Program-made: the position numbers and the translations under genes
Shown: positions 15,290 to 24,577 of the stretch, piece after piece
Layout: every line of letters begins with the position of its first letter
How positions within the stretch are numbered: position 1 is the first letter of the stretch
Origin: Clostridia bacterium
GTDB taxonomy: Bacteria; Bacillota; Clostridia; Oscillospirales; Acutalibacteraceae
Reading direction: 5' to 3'
NCBI GenBank assembly: GCA_017461235.1
Contig: JAFTYU010000026.1
Coordinates: forward strand, 1-32,194
DNA length: 32,194 nucleotides
The notes under the pieces: model-generated
What the model saw: only the letters and a program-made list of their open reading frames with translations
Told to the model about the DNA's origin: nothing
Database searches by the model: none

Positions 15290-18200
15290 ATGGCTAGAAA
15301 AATGAAAACCATGGACGGTAACAACGCTGCCGCATATGTATCCTATGCGTTCACAGAAGTTGCCGGTATCTACCCCATCACACCTTCCAGCCCCATGGCT
15401 GACTACGTTGATCAGTGGTCTGCTCAGGGTCAGAAGAACATCTTCGGCACAACCGTAAAGGTTTCCGAAATGCAGTCTGAGGCAGGTGCCGCAGGTACTG
15501 TTCACGGTTCACTCGCAGCCGGTGCACTCACAACAACCTACACAGCTTCACAGGGTCTTCTTCTTATGATCCCCAACATGTACAAAATCGCAGGTGAGCT
15601 TCTTCCCAGCGTTTTCCATGTATCAGCTCGTTGTGTAGCTTCACACGCTCTTAACATTTTCGGCGACCATTCAGACGTTTACGCTTGCCGTCAGACAGGT
15701 TTCGCTATGCTTGCTGAAACAAACACACAGGAAGTTATGGACCTCGGTGCAGTTGCTCATCTTGCAACCATTAAGAGCCGCGTTCCCTTTATCAACTTCT
15801 TCGACGGTTTCCGTACATCTCACGAGCTTCAGAAAATCCAGATCTGGGATTATGAAGATCTTAAAGAAATGTGCGATATGGACGCTGTTAACGCTTTCAG
15901 AAAGAGAGCTCTCAACCCCGAGCATCCCGTAATGCGTGGTTCTCACGAAAACGGCGATATTTTCTTCCAGCACAGAGAAGCTTGTAACACATACTACGAT
16001 GCAGTTCCCGCAATTGTTGAAGAATATATGGGCAAGGTTAACGCTAAGCTCGGCACAGATTATCAGCTTTTCAACTACTACGGTGCTGCTGACGCAGAAA
16101 ACGTAATCGTTGCTATGGGTTCAATTTGTGACGTTGCTGAAGAAGTTATCGATTACCTTCTTGCAAAAGGCGAAAAGGTTGGTCTTCTTAAAGTTCGTCT
16201 TTACAGACCCTTCGCTTCTGAAAAATTCGTTGCTGCTCTTCCAGCAACAGTTAAAAAGATTGCTGTTCTTGACAGAACAAAAGAACCCGGTTCAATCGGC
16301 GAACCTCTTTACCTTGATGTTGTTGCTGCTCTGGATGCTTGCGGCAAAGACGGCATCTTCGTATCAGGCGGTCGTTACGGTCTCGGTTCAAAGGATACTC
16401 CTCCTTCATCAATCTTTGCTGTATATGCAGACCTTGCAAAGGCTGACAGCAAAAAACACTTCACACTCGGTATCAACGACGACGTTACCTACCTTTCACT
16501 TCCCGAAGAAGAAGCTCCCAACACAGCTGCCGAAGGTACAATCGAGTGTAAATTCTGGGGTCTCGGCGGTGACGGTACTGTTGGTGCTAACAAAGACTCT
16601 ATCAAAATCATCGGTGACCACACTGACAAATACGTTCAGGCATACTTCCAGTATGACTCAAAGAAAACAGGTGGCGTAACAATTTCTCACCTTCGTTTCG
16701 GCGACAAGGCTATCAAGAGCCCCTACTACGTAAACAAGGCTGACTTCGTTGCTTGCCATACACCTGCATATATCGAAAAAGGCTTCAAGATTGTTAACGA
16801 CGTTAAACCCGGCGGTGTATTCCTTATCAACTGCCAGTGGGATGAAGCTGAACTTGCTGAAAAGCTCAATGCTGAAACAAAGCAGTACATTGCCAAGAAC
16901 AACATTCAGCTTTACACAGTTAACGCTATTGACCTTGCTGCAGAAATCGGTCTCGGCAAGAGAACTAACACAATCCTTCAGGCTTCCTTCTTTGCTCTTG
17001 CAAACGTTCTTCCCAAGGACGAAGCAATCGGCTATATGAAGAATGCTGCCCTTAAGTTCCTTAAAAAGGGTCAGGATATCGTTGATATGAACCACAAAGC
17101 TATTGACGCAGGCTTCGGCGCATTCAAGAAGGTTGAAGTTCCTGCTGACTGGGCAAACGCAGTTGATAATGCTGAAGCAGTTGCTTCCGAAGGCCCCGCA
17201 AAGCTTGTTAAGATGGTTGACAGCATTATGAAACCTGTTGGTGCTATGAACGGTGATGCTCTTCCCGTTTCTGCATTTACAGACCACGCTGACGGTACTT
17301 TCGAGCAGGGTGCATCCGCATACGAAAAACGCGGTGTTGCAGTTATGGTTCCCGAATGGAACAACGAAACCTGTATCGGTTGTAACAAGTGTGCTTATGT
17401 ATGTCCTCACGCTACAATCCGTCCCTTCGCTCTCAGTGATGAAGAAGCTGCAAACGCTCCTGAAGTTACAAAATTCGGCGAAAAGGTTAAAGCTGTTACT
17501 AACAAGGGTTACAAATATACTCTTGCAGTATCTCCCATGGATTGTATGGGTTGCGGCGTATGTATCGGCGTATGTCCCACAAATTCACTTAAAATGGTAT
17601 CTCGTGAGAGTCAGGATATTCAGCAGGCAGCATTTGATTACTGCGTAGCTAACGTTACAGAAAAAGAAGGCGTTGCTTCTTCTGCAAACCTTATCTCCAG
17701 CCAGTTCAAGAAACCCCTTCTTGAGTTCTCAGGCTCTTGTGCAGGTTGTGCTGAAACAGCTTATGCTCGTCTTGTAACACAGCTCTTCGGTGACAGAATG
17801 TATATTTCCAACGCAACAGGCTGTTCATCAATCTGGGGTGGTCCTGCTGCTACATCTCCCTATACAACAAACGCAAAGGGTCAGGGTCCTGCTTGGGGTA
17901 ACTCACTCTTTGAAGATAACGCAGAACACGGCTTCGGTATGCTCCTTGGTCAGGCAGCTCTTCGTAACAGCCTTATCGCTAAGGTTGAAGAAATCGCTGC
18001 ATCTGAAAAAGCAAGCGATGAAGTTAAGGCTGCTGCTAAAGCTTACCTTGACACTGTTAACGACGGTGAAAAGAACGGCGCTGCTACAGAAGCTCTTGTT
18101 GCTGCTATCGGCGACGGTTCTTGCTGTGACACATGCAAAGCTATCATCGACAACAAAGAATTCCTTTCAAAGAAATCTGTTTGGATCTTTGGTGGTGACG

Positions 18201-18838
18201 GTTGGGCATATGACATCGGCTTCGGCGGTGTTGACCACGTTCTTGCTTCCGGTGAAGATGTAAACATTATGGTATTCGATACCGAAGTTTACTCAAATAC
18301 AGGCGGACAGGCTTCTAAGGCTTCCAACATCGGTCAGGTTGCACAGTTCGCTGCTGCAGGTAAAGCAATCGCTAAGAAGAGCCTTGCTGAAATCGCAATG
18401 AGCTACGGCTATGTTTACGTTGCACAGATCGCTATGGGTGCTGACCAGAATCAGACACTTAAGGCTATCAAAGAAGCTGAAGCTTACAATGGTCCTTCAC
18501 TTATCATTGCTTACTCACCTTGCGAAATGCACTCAATTAAGGGTGGTATGGTTAACTGCCAGAACGAAATGAAGAAAGCTGTTGAATGCGGTTACTGGAA
18601 TATGTTCCGTTACAACCCCGCACTCAAGGCAGAAGGCAAGAATCCCTTCACAATCGACTCTAAACCTGCAACAGGCGATTATAAGGCATTCCTTCTTAAC
18701 GAAGCTCGTTATTCTTCTCTTACACGTTCATTCCCCGAAAGAGCAGAAGCACTCTTCGCACAGTCCGAGCAGACAGCTCTTGAAAGATATGAGCACCTTC
18801 TCAGACTTCAGGCTCTCTACGCTCCCAAGGCTGAATAA
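15290..18838 (+). CDS. nifJ: Pyruvate:ferredoxin (flavodoxin) oxidoreductase
   Basis: A 1182-residue one-chain PFOR that oxidises pyruvate and CoA to acetyl-CoA and CO2 while reducing ferredoxin, the central step of clostridial fermentation. The N-terminal pyruvate-binding region has GIYPITPSSPMAD. Two [4Fe-4S] clusters are bound by Cys695/698/701/705 (CIGCNKCAYVCP) and Cys752/755/758/762 (CMGCGVCIGVCP). The proximal cluster uses Cys817, Cys820, Cys845 and Cys1078. The thiamine diphosphate site is GDGWAYDIGFGG through DTEVYSNTGGQ (about 968-1004). AGGAGG precedes ATG 15290 by about seven bases. Codon choice is more uniform than in its neighbours, as in highly expressed genes. It is monocistronic. 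Confidence 0.98.
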   Translation: MARKMKTMDGNNAAAYVSYAFTEVAGIYPITPSSPMADYVDQWSAQGQKNIFGTTVKVSEMQSEAGAAGTVHGSLAAGALTTTYTASQGLLLMIPNMYKIAGELLPSVFHVSARCVASHALNIFGDHSDVYACRQTGFAMLAETNTQEVMDLGAVAHLATIKSRVPFINFFDGFRTSHELQKIQIWDYEDLKEMCDMDAVNAFRKRALNPEHPVMRGSHENGDIFFQHREACNTYYDAVPAIVEEYMGKVNAKLGTDYQLFNYYGAADAENVIVAMGSICDVAEEVIDYLLAKGEKVGLLKVRLYRPFASEKFVAALPATVKKIAVLDRTKEPGSIGEPLYLDVVAALDACGKDGIFVSGGRYGLGSKDTPPSSIFAVYADLAKADSKKHFTLGINDDVTYLSLPEEEAPNTAAEGTIECKFWGLGGDGTVGANKDSIKIIGDHTDKYVQAYFQYDSKKTGGVTISHLRFGDKAIKSPYYVNKADFVACHTPAYIEKGFKIVNDVKPGGVFLINCQWDEAELAEKLNAETKQYIAKNNIQLYTVNAIDLAAEIGLGKRTNTILQASFFALANVLPKDEAIGYMKNAALKFLKKGQDIVDMNHKAIDAGFGAFKKVEVPADWANAVDNAEAVASEGPAKLVKMVDSIMKPVGAMNGDALPVSAFTDHADGTFEQGASAYEKRGVAVMVPEWNNETCIGCNKCAYVCPHATIRPFALSDEEAANAPEVTKFGEKVKAVTNKGYKYTLAVSPMDCMGCGVCIGVCPTNSLKMVSRESQDIQQAAFDYCVANVTEKEGVASSANLISSQFKKPLLEFSGSCAGCAETAYARLVTQLFGDRMYISNATGCSSIWGGPAATSPYTTNAKGQGPAWGNSLFEDNAEHGFGMLLGQAALRNSLIAKVEEIAASEKASDEVKAAAKAYLDTVNDGEKNGAATEALVAAIGDGSCCDTCKAIIDNKEFLSKKSVWIFGGDGWAYDIGFGGVDHVLASGEDVNIMVFDTEVYSNTGGQASKASNIGQVAQFAAAGKAIAKKSLAEIAMSYGYVYVAQIAMGADQNQTLKAIKEAEAYNGPSLIIAYSPCEMHSIKGGMVNCQNEMKKAVECGYWNMFRYNPALKAEGKNPFTIDSKPATGDYKAFLLNEARYSSLTRSFPERAEALFAQSEQTALERYEHLLRLQALYAPKAE

Positions 18839-18850
18839 GAATAATAAAAT

Positions 18851-18885
18851 AAAACCGCTTGACCGAAAGGTCAGGCGGTTTTTGT
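18851..18885. terminator. Bidirectional terminator after nifJ
   Basis: AAACCGC-T-TGACC pairs with GGTCA-G-GCGGTTT around a GAAA tetraloop, followed by T5. It lies between convergent stops at 18838 and 18888. Confidence 0.9.
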
Positions 18886-18887
18886 TG

Positions 18888-21800
18888 TTACTCGGAAAGT
18901 GCTTTATTTACTGCATTCTGGTAATCTCTTGAGTCTATTTTATTGTTATTATTCATATCTGCTGCCGAAAAGTAATTTCCGTTTAAAGTAATTTGTTTAT
19001 TTGCCGCTTTTTCAATCTCGGCACAGTCAAGAACGTCGCACACACTGTCGCCGTTTAAATCTCCATATACCACTAGATTGAAAACAGAATCAGGTTCACC
19101 ATTAAGGTAAACCACAACCGATGAGCCTGTGCCAAAGAAATCCTCTTTGCCGTTGGAGTATGAGGGCAACGCATAATGGGTAGCGTTGTCACTTACCTTT
19201 ATTAAATCAGTTATGCTATTAGTTCCGGTTACGGTGGTTTTAATTGAAAGCTTTGCTAAATCCACGGTGGTTGCAGAAAGTAACGATGTAATAACCGGGA
19301 TAAATGTACATACACCACTTGTTATTGTCATAAGGGGGTTACTGCCATCCTGACAAACAACAACACAATAATAGTAGTCGTAAATTTTGGTATAACCTGA
19401 AGGGGTAAATTCGCTTGTAGTAGCATCCTTTATAAATTTACCGCCCGTATTACTGTTTTTGGTATTTCCGTACCATTGATATATTCTGTTAAGTCCCATA
19501 ACATCAAAGCTCAAAGTCTGTTTTGTGCTTTCGCAGTATAAGGGAACATCTCCGAATATTGCGTTATCGGTAGTTATTTCAATAAAAGTCTGATTATTTT
19601 CATTAGCCCAGGTTTCGCCAAAGCTACCCTTTGAGCCGTAGATTATAACGTTTTCAAAATCCGCATCTTCAATGCTTGTAACGGATAATGGCAATGCCGT
19701 CGGAATGTTTTCGGGTAAATCTTTTATAGATATAGCATTGTCAAGAATCACCTTATTTGCACTAAAATCTGTTTCGAAAGCACCTGCTTCGACTGTGACG
19801 TCACCTTTAATCCAGACTTCGTTTAGTGACGAGCAACCTGCAAAAGCATCTTTGCCTAAACTTTCAAGAGTAGGAAGATTAACATTTTTTAAAGCTGTAC
19901 AACCTTTGAAAGCATAGTCTGAAAGATGTGTAAGGTATTGATAATTCACATTTTCAAGACTTGTGCAGTTTTCAAAGCCGCTTTCATATATTTTGTTTAC
20001 GAGCGGCGAGGAAAAATTCTTTAATGCAGTACAGTTATAAAAGCTGTGAGAATTAACATATTTAAGAACAGGAAGCTTTGCGGTATTAAGGTTTATACAG
20101 TTATAAAAAGCATTCATAGCTACAGACGTTACCTTTTCCGCATTTATTTCTTTTAATGAGGTGCATTCGCTGAAAGCATATTGACGAATATGTGTTGCAT
20201 TAGGAACAATTACCGTTTCAAGATTTCCACACTTTTCAAATGCATTTTCTCCGACTAAGGTTATCAAGGGCAATTCCACATATCTTATGGAGCTTCCTTG
20301 AAATGCGGTTTCTCCTATGGAGGTTAACGTATCCGAAACAATACTTTGTATTCCTGTACAACCTTGGAAAGAGCTTTTACCAATATCTGTAACATTTTGG
20401 AAGTTGATGTATGGTATGGAAGAAGATCTAAAAGCATAATTGCCGATTTCCGTAACATTATTGCCGATAAACTCTTTAATATTACTACACTTGTAAAAAG
20501 ATTCCTGCCCAAGTTGGGTTACACCCTGTGCTGTTATATATTCAAGTGATGTGCAGTTGCAAAATGCTCTTTCTTTAATCTTTGTTACTGTATCAGGAAG
20601 TATAATGTTTTTAATATGAGTGAAACCACTGAAAACGGATGCTCCTATGGCAGTAGGCGTGATGCCGTTTATGGTGTCGGGGACAATAATGTATGTATTA
20701 TTGTCTGCGTTTTCTCCGTAATATTTCGTTATGGTTCCTTCGGAATCTATAGCATATTTGTCTTCTTCATTCAGAAAAAGTCTTTTATAATTTACGGTAA
20801 TTTCCTCGCTTCGCTTTTTACCCTTTCTTTGGGCATAGGCAGTAATAACTGTGTCATACTTAATTTGTATTGGTTCTTCATAGTCATATACAGATGTATT
20901 GAGAGTTGTGGTTGAAAATGTATATAATATATAAGCATCAGGATCGGAACAAGTCATTTCCAGATAGAATTCTTCATCAAATTCACAGGAATCTACGCTT
21001 AATACGGGAGTCGGAACTTGTGGTATATGGTCATCAAGGATAAATTCAAGATACATACCCTCACGGTATTCAGATTCATCGATTTTTTTGACAATTTCAT
21101 CATAGGTTATTGATGGCTTATCAAGAATAAGATACGTCACCGCAGCACTTACAAATGGTGCCGCCATCGAGGTACCGTTTGCATATGCGAAGCTATTATT
21201 AAGAAAAGTGCTCGTAACCGCTTCACCAATGGCGGCAGTTTCGCATGCTGAGCCATAATTAGAAAAGCCTGTTTTTCGTTGCATCCAATGATCATATGCC
21301 ATAACAGTAATAACATTATCGCAACAGGCAGGAGTATAAAATTGATAATCCAAATATGAACAATCGTTTCCTGCTGCGGCAACAAGTATTATGCCAAAAT
21401 TATGTGCCTTGGCTAAAGCATCACTTATTGCCGGACTCTTACCATCCATACCCAAGCTCATATTTATAACATCAACACCATCTGCTACTGCAGCTTCGAT
21501 GCCCATAACCACCTGTGAAACTGTTCCCTCGCCCTTCGAATTAAGAACCTTATACGGCTTAATTGTAACGTTTTCAAGTGTATTAACAGCAATAATGCCC
21601 GAAACGTGAGTTCCGTGTCCGTTGTCGTCATAACAAGAGGCTGTACTGTCAATTGCATTAAAACCATTGGGGTCAACCCTATCCTTTAACAGATCGTGAT
21701 CGTATGCAATTCCCGTATCAACAACTGCAACTGTAAGCTTACGAGTGTAATTTACACCTGATTCCTTAATTTTCTGACGAAGCTGAGTAAAACCAAGAGT

Positions 21801-22304
21801 ATCACCATCATCCGCCATTACTTCCATAATTTCGGAATTCGGGAGATTTTCGATGATTGTAAAATCTGTAAATCTGTTTATCTCATCCTCCTGAACGTAT
21901 TCAACACCCTTGCAGTTTTCATAATATTCAAGGGCTTCCGTAGCAGATTTATTGTCATCAAACTGCAGAATATGTAAATCGTTATAGCCCTCTATACAAG
22001 CCACGGCGTCAAGAGTATCAATATCACCCTCGGCTTTGACTATAAGTCGGTCTGTTGAATAACTTGCAGGTTCCTCAGTTTCGTCTTCTTCATCCGCACA
22101 GACAGAAAAAGACTCCACTGAATTTACGGCATATTCCTCAGGCTCAGATGTATTGGTATCATATTTCTCAATCATATCACTTAATTGATTGGTAAATTCT
22201 TCAAGTGAGACTGTGTTACCCGTGCTTTCGATTGCCTGAGCAAAAACGGGTAAGCCCCCTATTACCAAAACACCACATAAAATAAAGCATACAAATTTTT
22301 TCAT
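18888..22304 (-). CDS. Secreted subtilisin-like (S8) protease with BspA-type leucine-rich repeats and a C-terminal dockerin-like module
   Basis: A 1138-residue modular exoprotein. Order: signal peptide (1-24, ending VFAQA), a propeptide-like region with an inhibitor-I9-type strand pattern (to about 150), an S8 peptidase, short beta-sandwich/linker segments (about 410-520), BspA/LRR_5 leucine-rich repeats (about 540-870, repeated CTSLENVNY/FSGCSSL-type turns), an Ig-like segment, and a dockerin-like end (1081-1138). The catalytic triad is intact: Asp196 (VVDTG), His230 (NGHGTHVSG) and Ser379 (GTSMAAP), with oxyanion Asn313. The dockerin has two calcium loops, DLNGDSVCDVLD and DMNNNNKIDSRD. ATG 22304 has GGGAGG seven bases upstream. 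It probably docks to a cohesin on the cell surface or acts on host or dietary protein. Confidence 0.9.
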   Translation of the reverse strand: MKKFVCFILCGVLVIGGLPVFAQAIESTGNTVSLEEFTNQLSDMIEKYDTNTSEPEEYAVNSVESFSVCADEEDETEEPASYSTDRLIVKAEGDIDTLDAVACIEGYNDLHILQFDDNKSATEALEYYENCKGVEYVQEDEINRFTDFTIIENLPNSEIMEVMADDGDTLGFTQLRQKIKESGVNYTRKLTVAVVDTGIAYDHDLLKDRVDPNGFNAIDSTASCYDDNGHGTHVSGIIAVNTLENVTIKPYKVLNSKGEGTVSQVVMGIEAAVADGVDVINMSLGMDGKSPAISDALAKAHNFGIILVAAAGNDCSYLDYQFYTPACCDNVITVMAYDHWMQRKTGFSNYGSACETAAIGEAVTSTFLNNSFAYANGTSMAAPFVSAAVTYLILDKPSITYDEIVKKIDESEYREGMYLEFILDDHIPQVPTPVLSVDSCEFDEEFYLEMTCSDPDAYILYTFSTTTLNTSVYDYEEPIQIKYDTVITAYAQRKGKKRSEEITVNYKRLFLNEEDKYAIDSEGTITKYYGENADNNTYIIVPDTINGITPTAIGASVFSGFTHIKNIILPDTVTKIKERAFCNCTSLEYITAQGVTQLGQESFYKCSNIKEFIGNNVTEIGNYAFRSSSIPYINFQNVTDIGKSSFQGCTGIQSIVSDTLTSIGETAFQGSSIRYVELPLITLVGENAFEKCGNLETVIVPNATHIRQYAFSECTSLKEINAEKVTSVAMNAFYNCINLNTAKLPVLKYVNSHSFYNCTALKNFSSPLVNKIYESGFENCTSLENVNYQYLTHLSDYAFKGCTALKNVNLPTLESLGKDAFAGCSSLNEVWIKGDVTVEAGAFETDFSANKVILDNAISIKDLPENIPTALPLSVTSIEDADFENVIIYGSKGSFGETWANENNQTFIEITTDNAIFGDVPLYCESTKQTLSFDVMGLNRIYQWYGNTKNSNTGGKFIKDATTSEFTPSGYTKIYDYYYCVVVCQDGSNPLMTITSGVCTFIPVITSLLSATTVDLAKLSIKTTVTGTNSITDLIKVSDNATHYALPSYSNGKEDFFGTGSSVVVYLNGEPDSVFNLVVYGDLNGDSVCDVLDCAEIEKAANKQITLNGNYFSAADMNNNNKIDSRDYQNAVNKALSE

Positions 22305-22393
22305 AAACTGACCTCCCACCTACTATTTGGGTAATCTTTATTTTGCCATCTGTTATATAGTGTAAAAAAGGCAGTTTTTGACATAAATTTTTC

Positions 22394-22427
22394 AAAAAAA
22401 TTAACCGACCCTCTCAAAAGGTCGGTT
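22394..22427 (-). terminator. Terminator of the AraC-family gene
   Basis: On the minus strand AACCGACC and GGTCGGTT (22427-22420 with 22410-22403) form a stem followed by AATTTTTTT. Confidence 0.8.
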
Positions 22428-22443
22428 ATAGTTATATTTTACG

Positions 22444-22512
22444 TGGTGCGAAGCCTATTTTATAATGCCGACGTCGAGTCAGAAATTTCTCGCTCCTAAC
22501 TTCTCACTCCTA
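22444..22512. repeat. GGAGTGAGAAGTTAGGAGCG-type repeat at the end of the AraC gene
   Basis: On the minus strand two imperfect copies of TAGGAGYGAGAA (TAGGAGTGAGAAGT, then TAGGAGCGAGAAAT) run through the stop codon of the AraC gene and continue as CTGACTCGACGTCGGC. From memory, such direct repeats are common at gene ends in related genomes. The last residues of the regulator (GVRS) are encoded by it. Confidence 0.45.
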
Positions 22513-23350
22513 ATTCCTTTGGGCTCACACCATACTCCGCTTTAAACGCTCTGTAAAAGTTGGCGTAGTCCTGAAATCCGCATTTGTGGTAAACTACGCC
22601 CGGTGCTACACCCTGGGATAAAAGTTCTTTGGCATTCAGTAGCCTTTTAAGCATTATATATCTGTATACGCTTGTACCTACGGAGCGGGTAAATTCGTGG
22701 GAAAGGTGATACTTACTTACGAAAAATTTACGGGCAATACTTTCCAATGACAAATCCTCATTATAATTTTCATTTATAAAGCTAAGCACCTTTGTAACAA
22801 GTAAGGTATCTTTTACAGGCTCGGCATTCCCCTCTTTTTGCAATGCAAGACGGTTTATTTCCACCATAAACTGTAAAAACACACCCGTTGCACTCAGTTC
22901 ATTACCGTAATCGTCACCGTAGCACTCATTTATCATATTCTCAAGAAGCTCGGTTATGTTTGTACGTTGAATACCCGTGGGTCTTAATATATTAGTATGT
23001 GTCGGGGACTGTATATCAAAGCATTTTGTAAGGGTGTTTTCGCCATTTCCGAAGCTTTCAATATATGATTTATCAATCCACAGAACAATTCTCTCATAAA
23101 CGCAACCGGGTTTTACTATGGGCTGGTGCAATTCACGAGGGTTTATAAGGAGCAAATCACCGGGTTTTAATAAATAGGTTTTACCCTCTACCCTATACTC
23201 AACCTCACCGCTTAAGAAAAAATATATTTCATAAAAATCGTGGTGATGCACCGCAACACCCTCGGGCTTCGGGTCACGGTAACGAAAAACCTCAAAGGTG
23301 CTTTTTTCCATATTCTGACGAGTCTGAAAACTTTGGGTCTGAGACTGCAT
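22496..23350 (-). CDS. AraC-family transcriptional regulator of the hexuronate (KDG) operon
   Basis: A 284-residue regulator with an N-terminal cupin sensor domain (HHHDFYEIYFFLSGEVEYRVEGKTYLLKPGDLLLINPRELHQP, about residues 35-80) and a C-terminal AraC double helix-turn-helix (about 185-280). Both HTH signatures are visible: LSLESIARKFFVSKYHLSHEF and APGVVYHKCGFQDYANFYRAFK followed by YGVSPKE. AGGTG lies seven bases before ATG 23350. It diverges from uxuA with an inverted repeat between the two promoters, so it very likely controls uxuA-eda-kdgK in response to a uronate or its breakdown product. Its 3' end runs into a repeat that supplies the last residues and the stop. Confidence 0.9.
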   Translation of the reverse strand: MQSQTQSFQTRQNMEKSTFEVFRYRDPKPEGVAVHHHDFYEIYFFLSGEVEYRVEGKTYLLKPGDLLLINPRELHQPIVKPGCVYERIVLWIDKSYIESFGNGENTLTKCFDIQSPTHTNILRPTGIQRTNITELLENMINECYGDDYGNELSATGVFLQFMVEINRLALQKEGNAEPVKDTLLVTKVLSFINENYNEDLSLESIARKFFVSKYHLSHEFTRSVGTSVYRYIMLKRLLNAKELLSQGVAPGVVYHKCGFQDYANFYRAFKAEYGVSPKELGVRS

Positions 23351-23393
23351 AATTTCACCTACAATGCCAAAAATTTAATATCCGATTATTTAT

Positions 23394-23422
23394 ATATTAC
23401 CGCAACTATTACAATATGTCAA
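23394..23422 (-). promoter_or_regulatory. Sigma-A promoter of the AraC-family gene
   Basis: On the minus strand TTGACA (23422-23417), 17 bases and TAATAT (23399-23394) lie 43 bases before the ATG at 23350. Confidence 0.8.
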
Positions 23423-23445
23423 ACAATATATACAATTTATATTGT
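23411..23445. promoter_or_regulatory. Probable shared operator between the divergent promoters
   Basis: ACAATATA (23423-23430) and TATATTGT (23438-23445) form a perfect 8-bp inverted repeat with a 7-base spacer. A third half-site, ACAATAT, lies at 23411-23417. The site lies between and overlaps the two -35 boxes, so one bound regulator could control both directions. Assigning it to the AraC-family protein is inference. Confidence 0.6.
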
Positions 23446-23470
23446 AAAAACGCCGTGTTATACTTATAAT
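23442..23470 (+). promoter_or_regulatory. Sigma-A promoter of uxuA-eda-kdgK
   Basis: TTGTAA (23442-23447), 17 bases and TATAAT (23465-23470) lie 43 bases before the ATG at 23514. The -35 overlaps the right operator arm. Confidence 0.75.
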
Positions 23471-23513
23471 GTAATAGAATGCAAATACAAATTTTACAGG
23501 GAGGTTTCCTCTT

Positions 23514-24563
23514 ATGAAAATGTCATTCCGTTGGTATGGCGATACCGACCCCATTTCACTTCAGTATATCAGCCAGATTCCCAATATGCGCAGTATCGTC
23601 AGCGCAGTTTACGATGTTAAACCCGGTGAAGTATGGCCCGAGGAAAGCATCGCAAAAATGAAAAAGCAGTGTGAAGACAACAATCTTCTTTTCGACATTG
23701 TTGAATCCATTCCTGTTCACGAAAACATCAAATTAGGCAGAGATGATGCCGATGCACTTATTGACGTATATTGCGAAAATATCCGTCGTTGTGCAAAATA
23801 CGGCATTAAATGCGTTACTTATAACTTTATGCCCGTCTTTGACTGGACACGCACCCAGCTCGACAAGAAAGCACCCGACGGCTCTACAAGTCTTGTTATG
23901 TACTGGGAACAGATGAAAGGTCTTGATCCCCTTAAGGATGATATTCACCTTCCCGGATGGGATTCAAGCTACACTCAGGAAGAAGTTCGTGAGCTTATTT
24001 CCGCTTACGGAGAGCTTGGTGAAGAAGGTCTTTGGGCTAATCTTGAAAAATTTCTCAAAAAAGTCATTCCCGTTGCTGAAGAATGTGGCGTAAAAATGGC
24101 GATTCATCCCGATGATCCGCCCTACCCCATTTTCGGCATTCCCAGAATTATTACCTGCGAGGAAAATCTCGACAGAATGCTTGCTATAGTTGACAGTCCT
24201 GCCAACTCACTTTGTCTCTGCACAGGCTCTTTGGGTTGTGCCGCTTCAAACGATATCGTTAAAATGGTTCGCAAATACAGCGCAATGGACAGAATCGCAT
24301 TTATGCACATCCGCCAGGTACTTGTTCTTCCCGACGGCAGCTTTGAAGAGCAGGGTCACCTTTCAAAATGCGGTAGCCTTGATATGTACGAGATTGTCAA
24401 AGCTCTTGTTGAAACAGGCTTTGACGGATACGTGAGACCTGACCACGGCAGAATGATCTGGGGTGAAACAGGCAAACCCGGCTACGGTCTTTATGACCGT
24501 GCTCTTGGTGCAACATATATCAATGGTCTTTTTGAAGCCTGCGAAAAAGCAAACAAAAATTGA
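23514..24563 (+). CDS. uxuA: Mannonate dehydratase
   Basis: A 349-residue UxuA-type enzyme, the usual length. It dehydrates D-mannonate to 2-keto-3-deoxy-D-gluconate (KDG) in glucuronate breakdown and needs a divalent metal (Fe2+ or Mn2+). Family hallmarks: MKMSFRWYGDTDPISLQYISQIP at the N-terminus, CVTYNFMPVFDWTRT, the metal-binding stretch MAIHPDDPPYPIFGIPRI, LCTGSLG, FMHIRQV, and the C-terminal DGYVRPDHGRMIWGE. GGGAGG sits nine bases before ATG 23514. It is the first gene of an operon whose next two genes use its product. The isomerase and reductase that supply mannonate (UxaC, UxuB) are not in this window. Confidence 0.96.
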   Translation: MKMSFRWYGDTDPISLQYISQIPNMRSIVSAVYDVKPGEVWPEESIAKMKKQCEDNNLLFDIVESIPVHENIKLGRDDADALIDVYCENIRRCAKYGIKCVTYNFMPVFDWTRTQLDKKAPDGSTSLVMYWEQMKGLDPLKDDIHLPGWDSSYTQEEVRELISAYGELGEEGLWANLEKFLKKVIPVAEECGVKMAIHPDDPPYPIFGIPRIITCEENLDRMLAIVDSPANSLCLCTGSLGCAASNDIVKMVRKYSAMDRIAFMHIRQVLVLPDGSFEEQGHLSKCGSLDMYEIVKALVETGFDGYVRPDHGRMIWGETGKPGYGLYDRALGATYINGLFEACEKANKN

Positions 24564-24577
24564 TTGGAGATTATATT

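Noticed and set aside
16658-17410. Minus-strand frame of 250 codons opposite nifJ
   Set aside because: A by-product of strong codon bias in a highly expressed gene; no ribosome binding site or recognisable domain.
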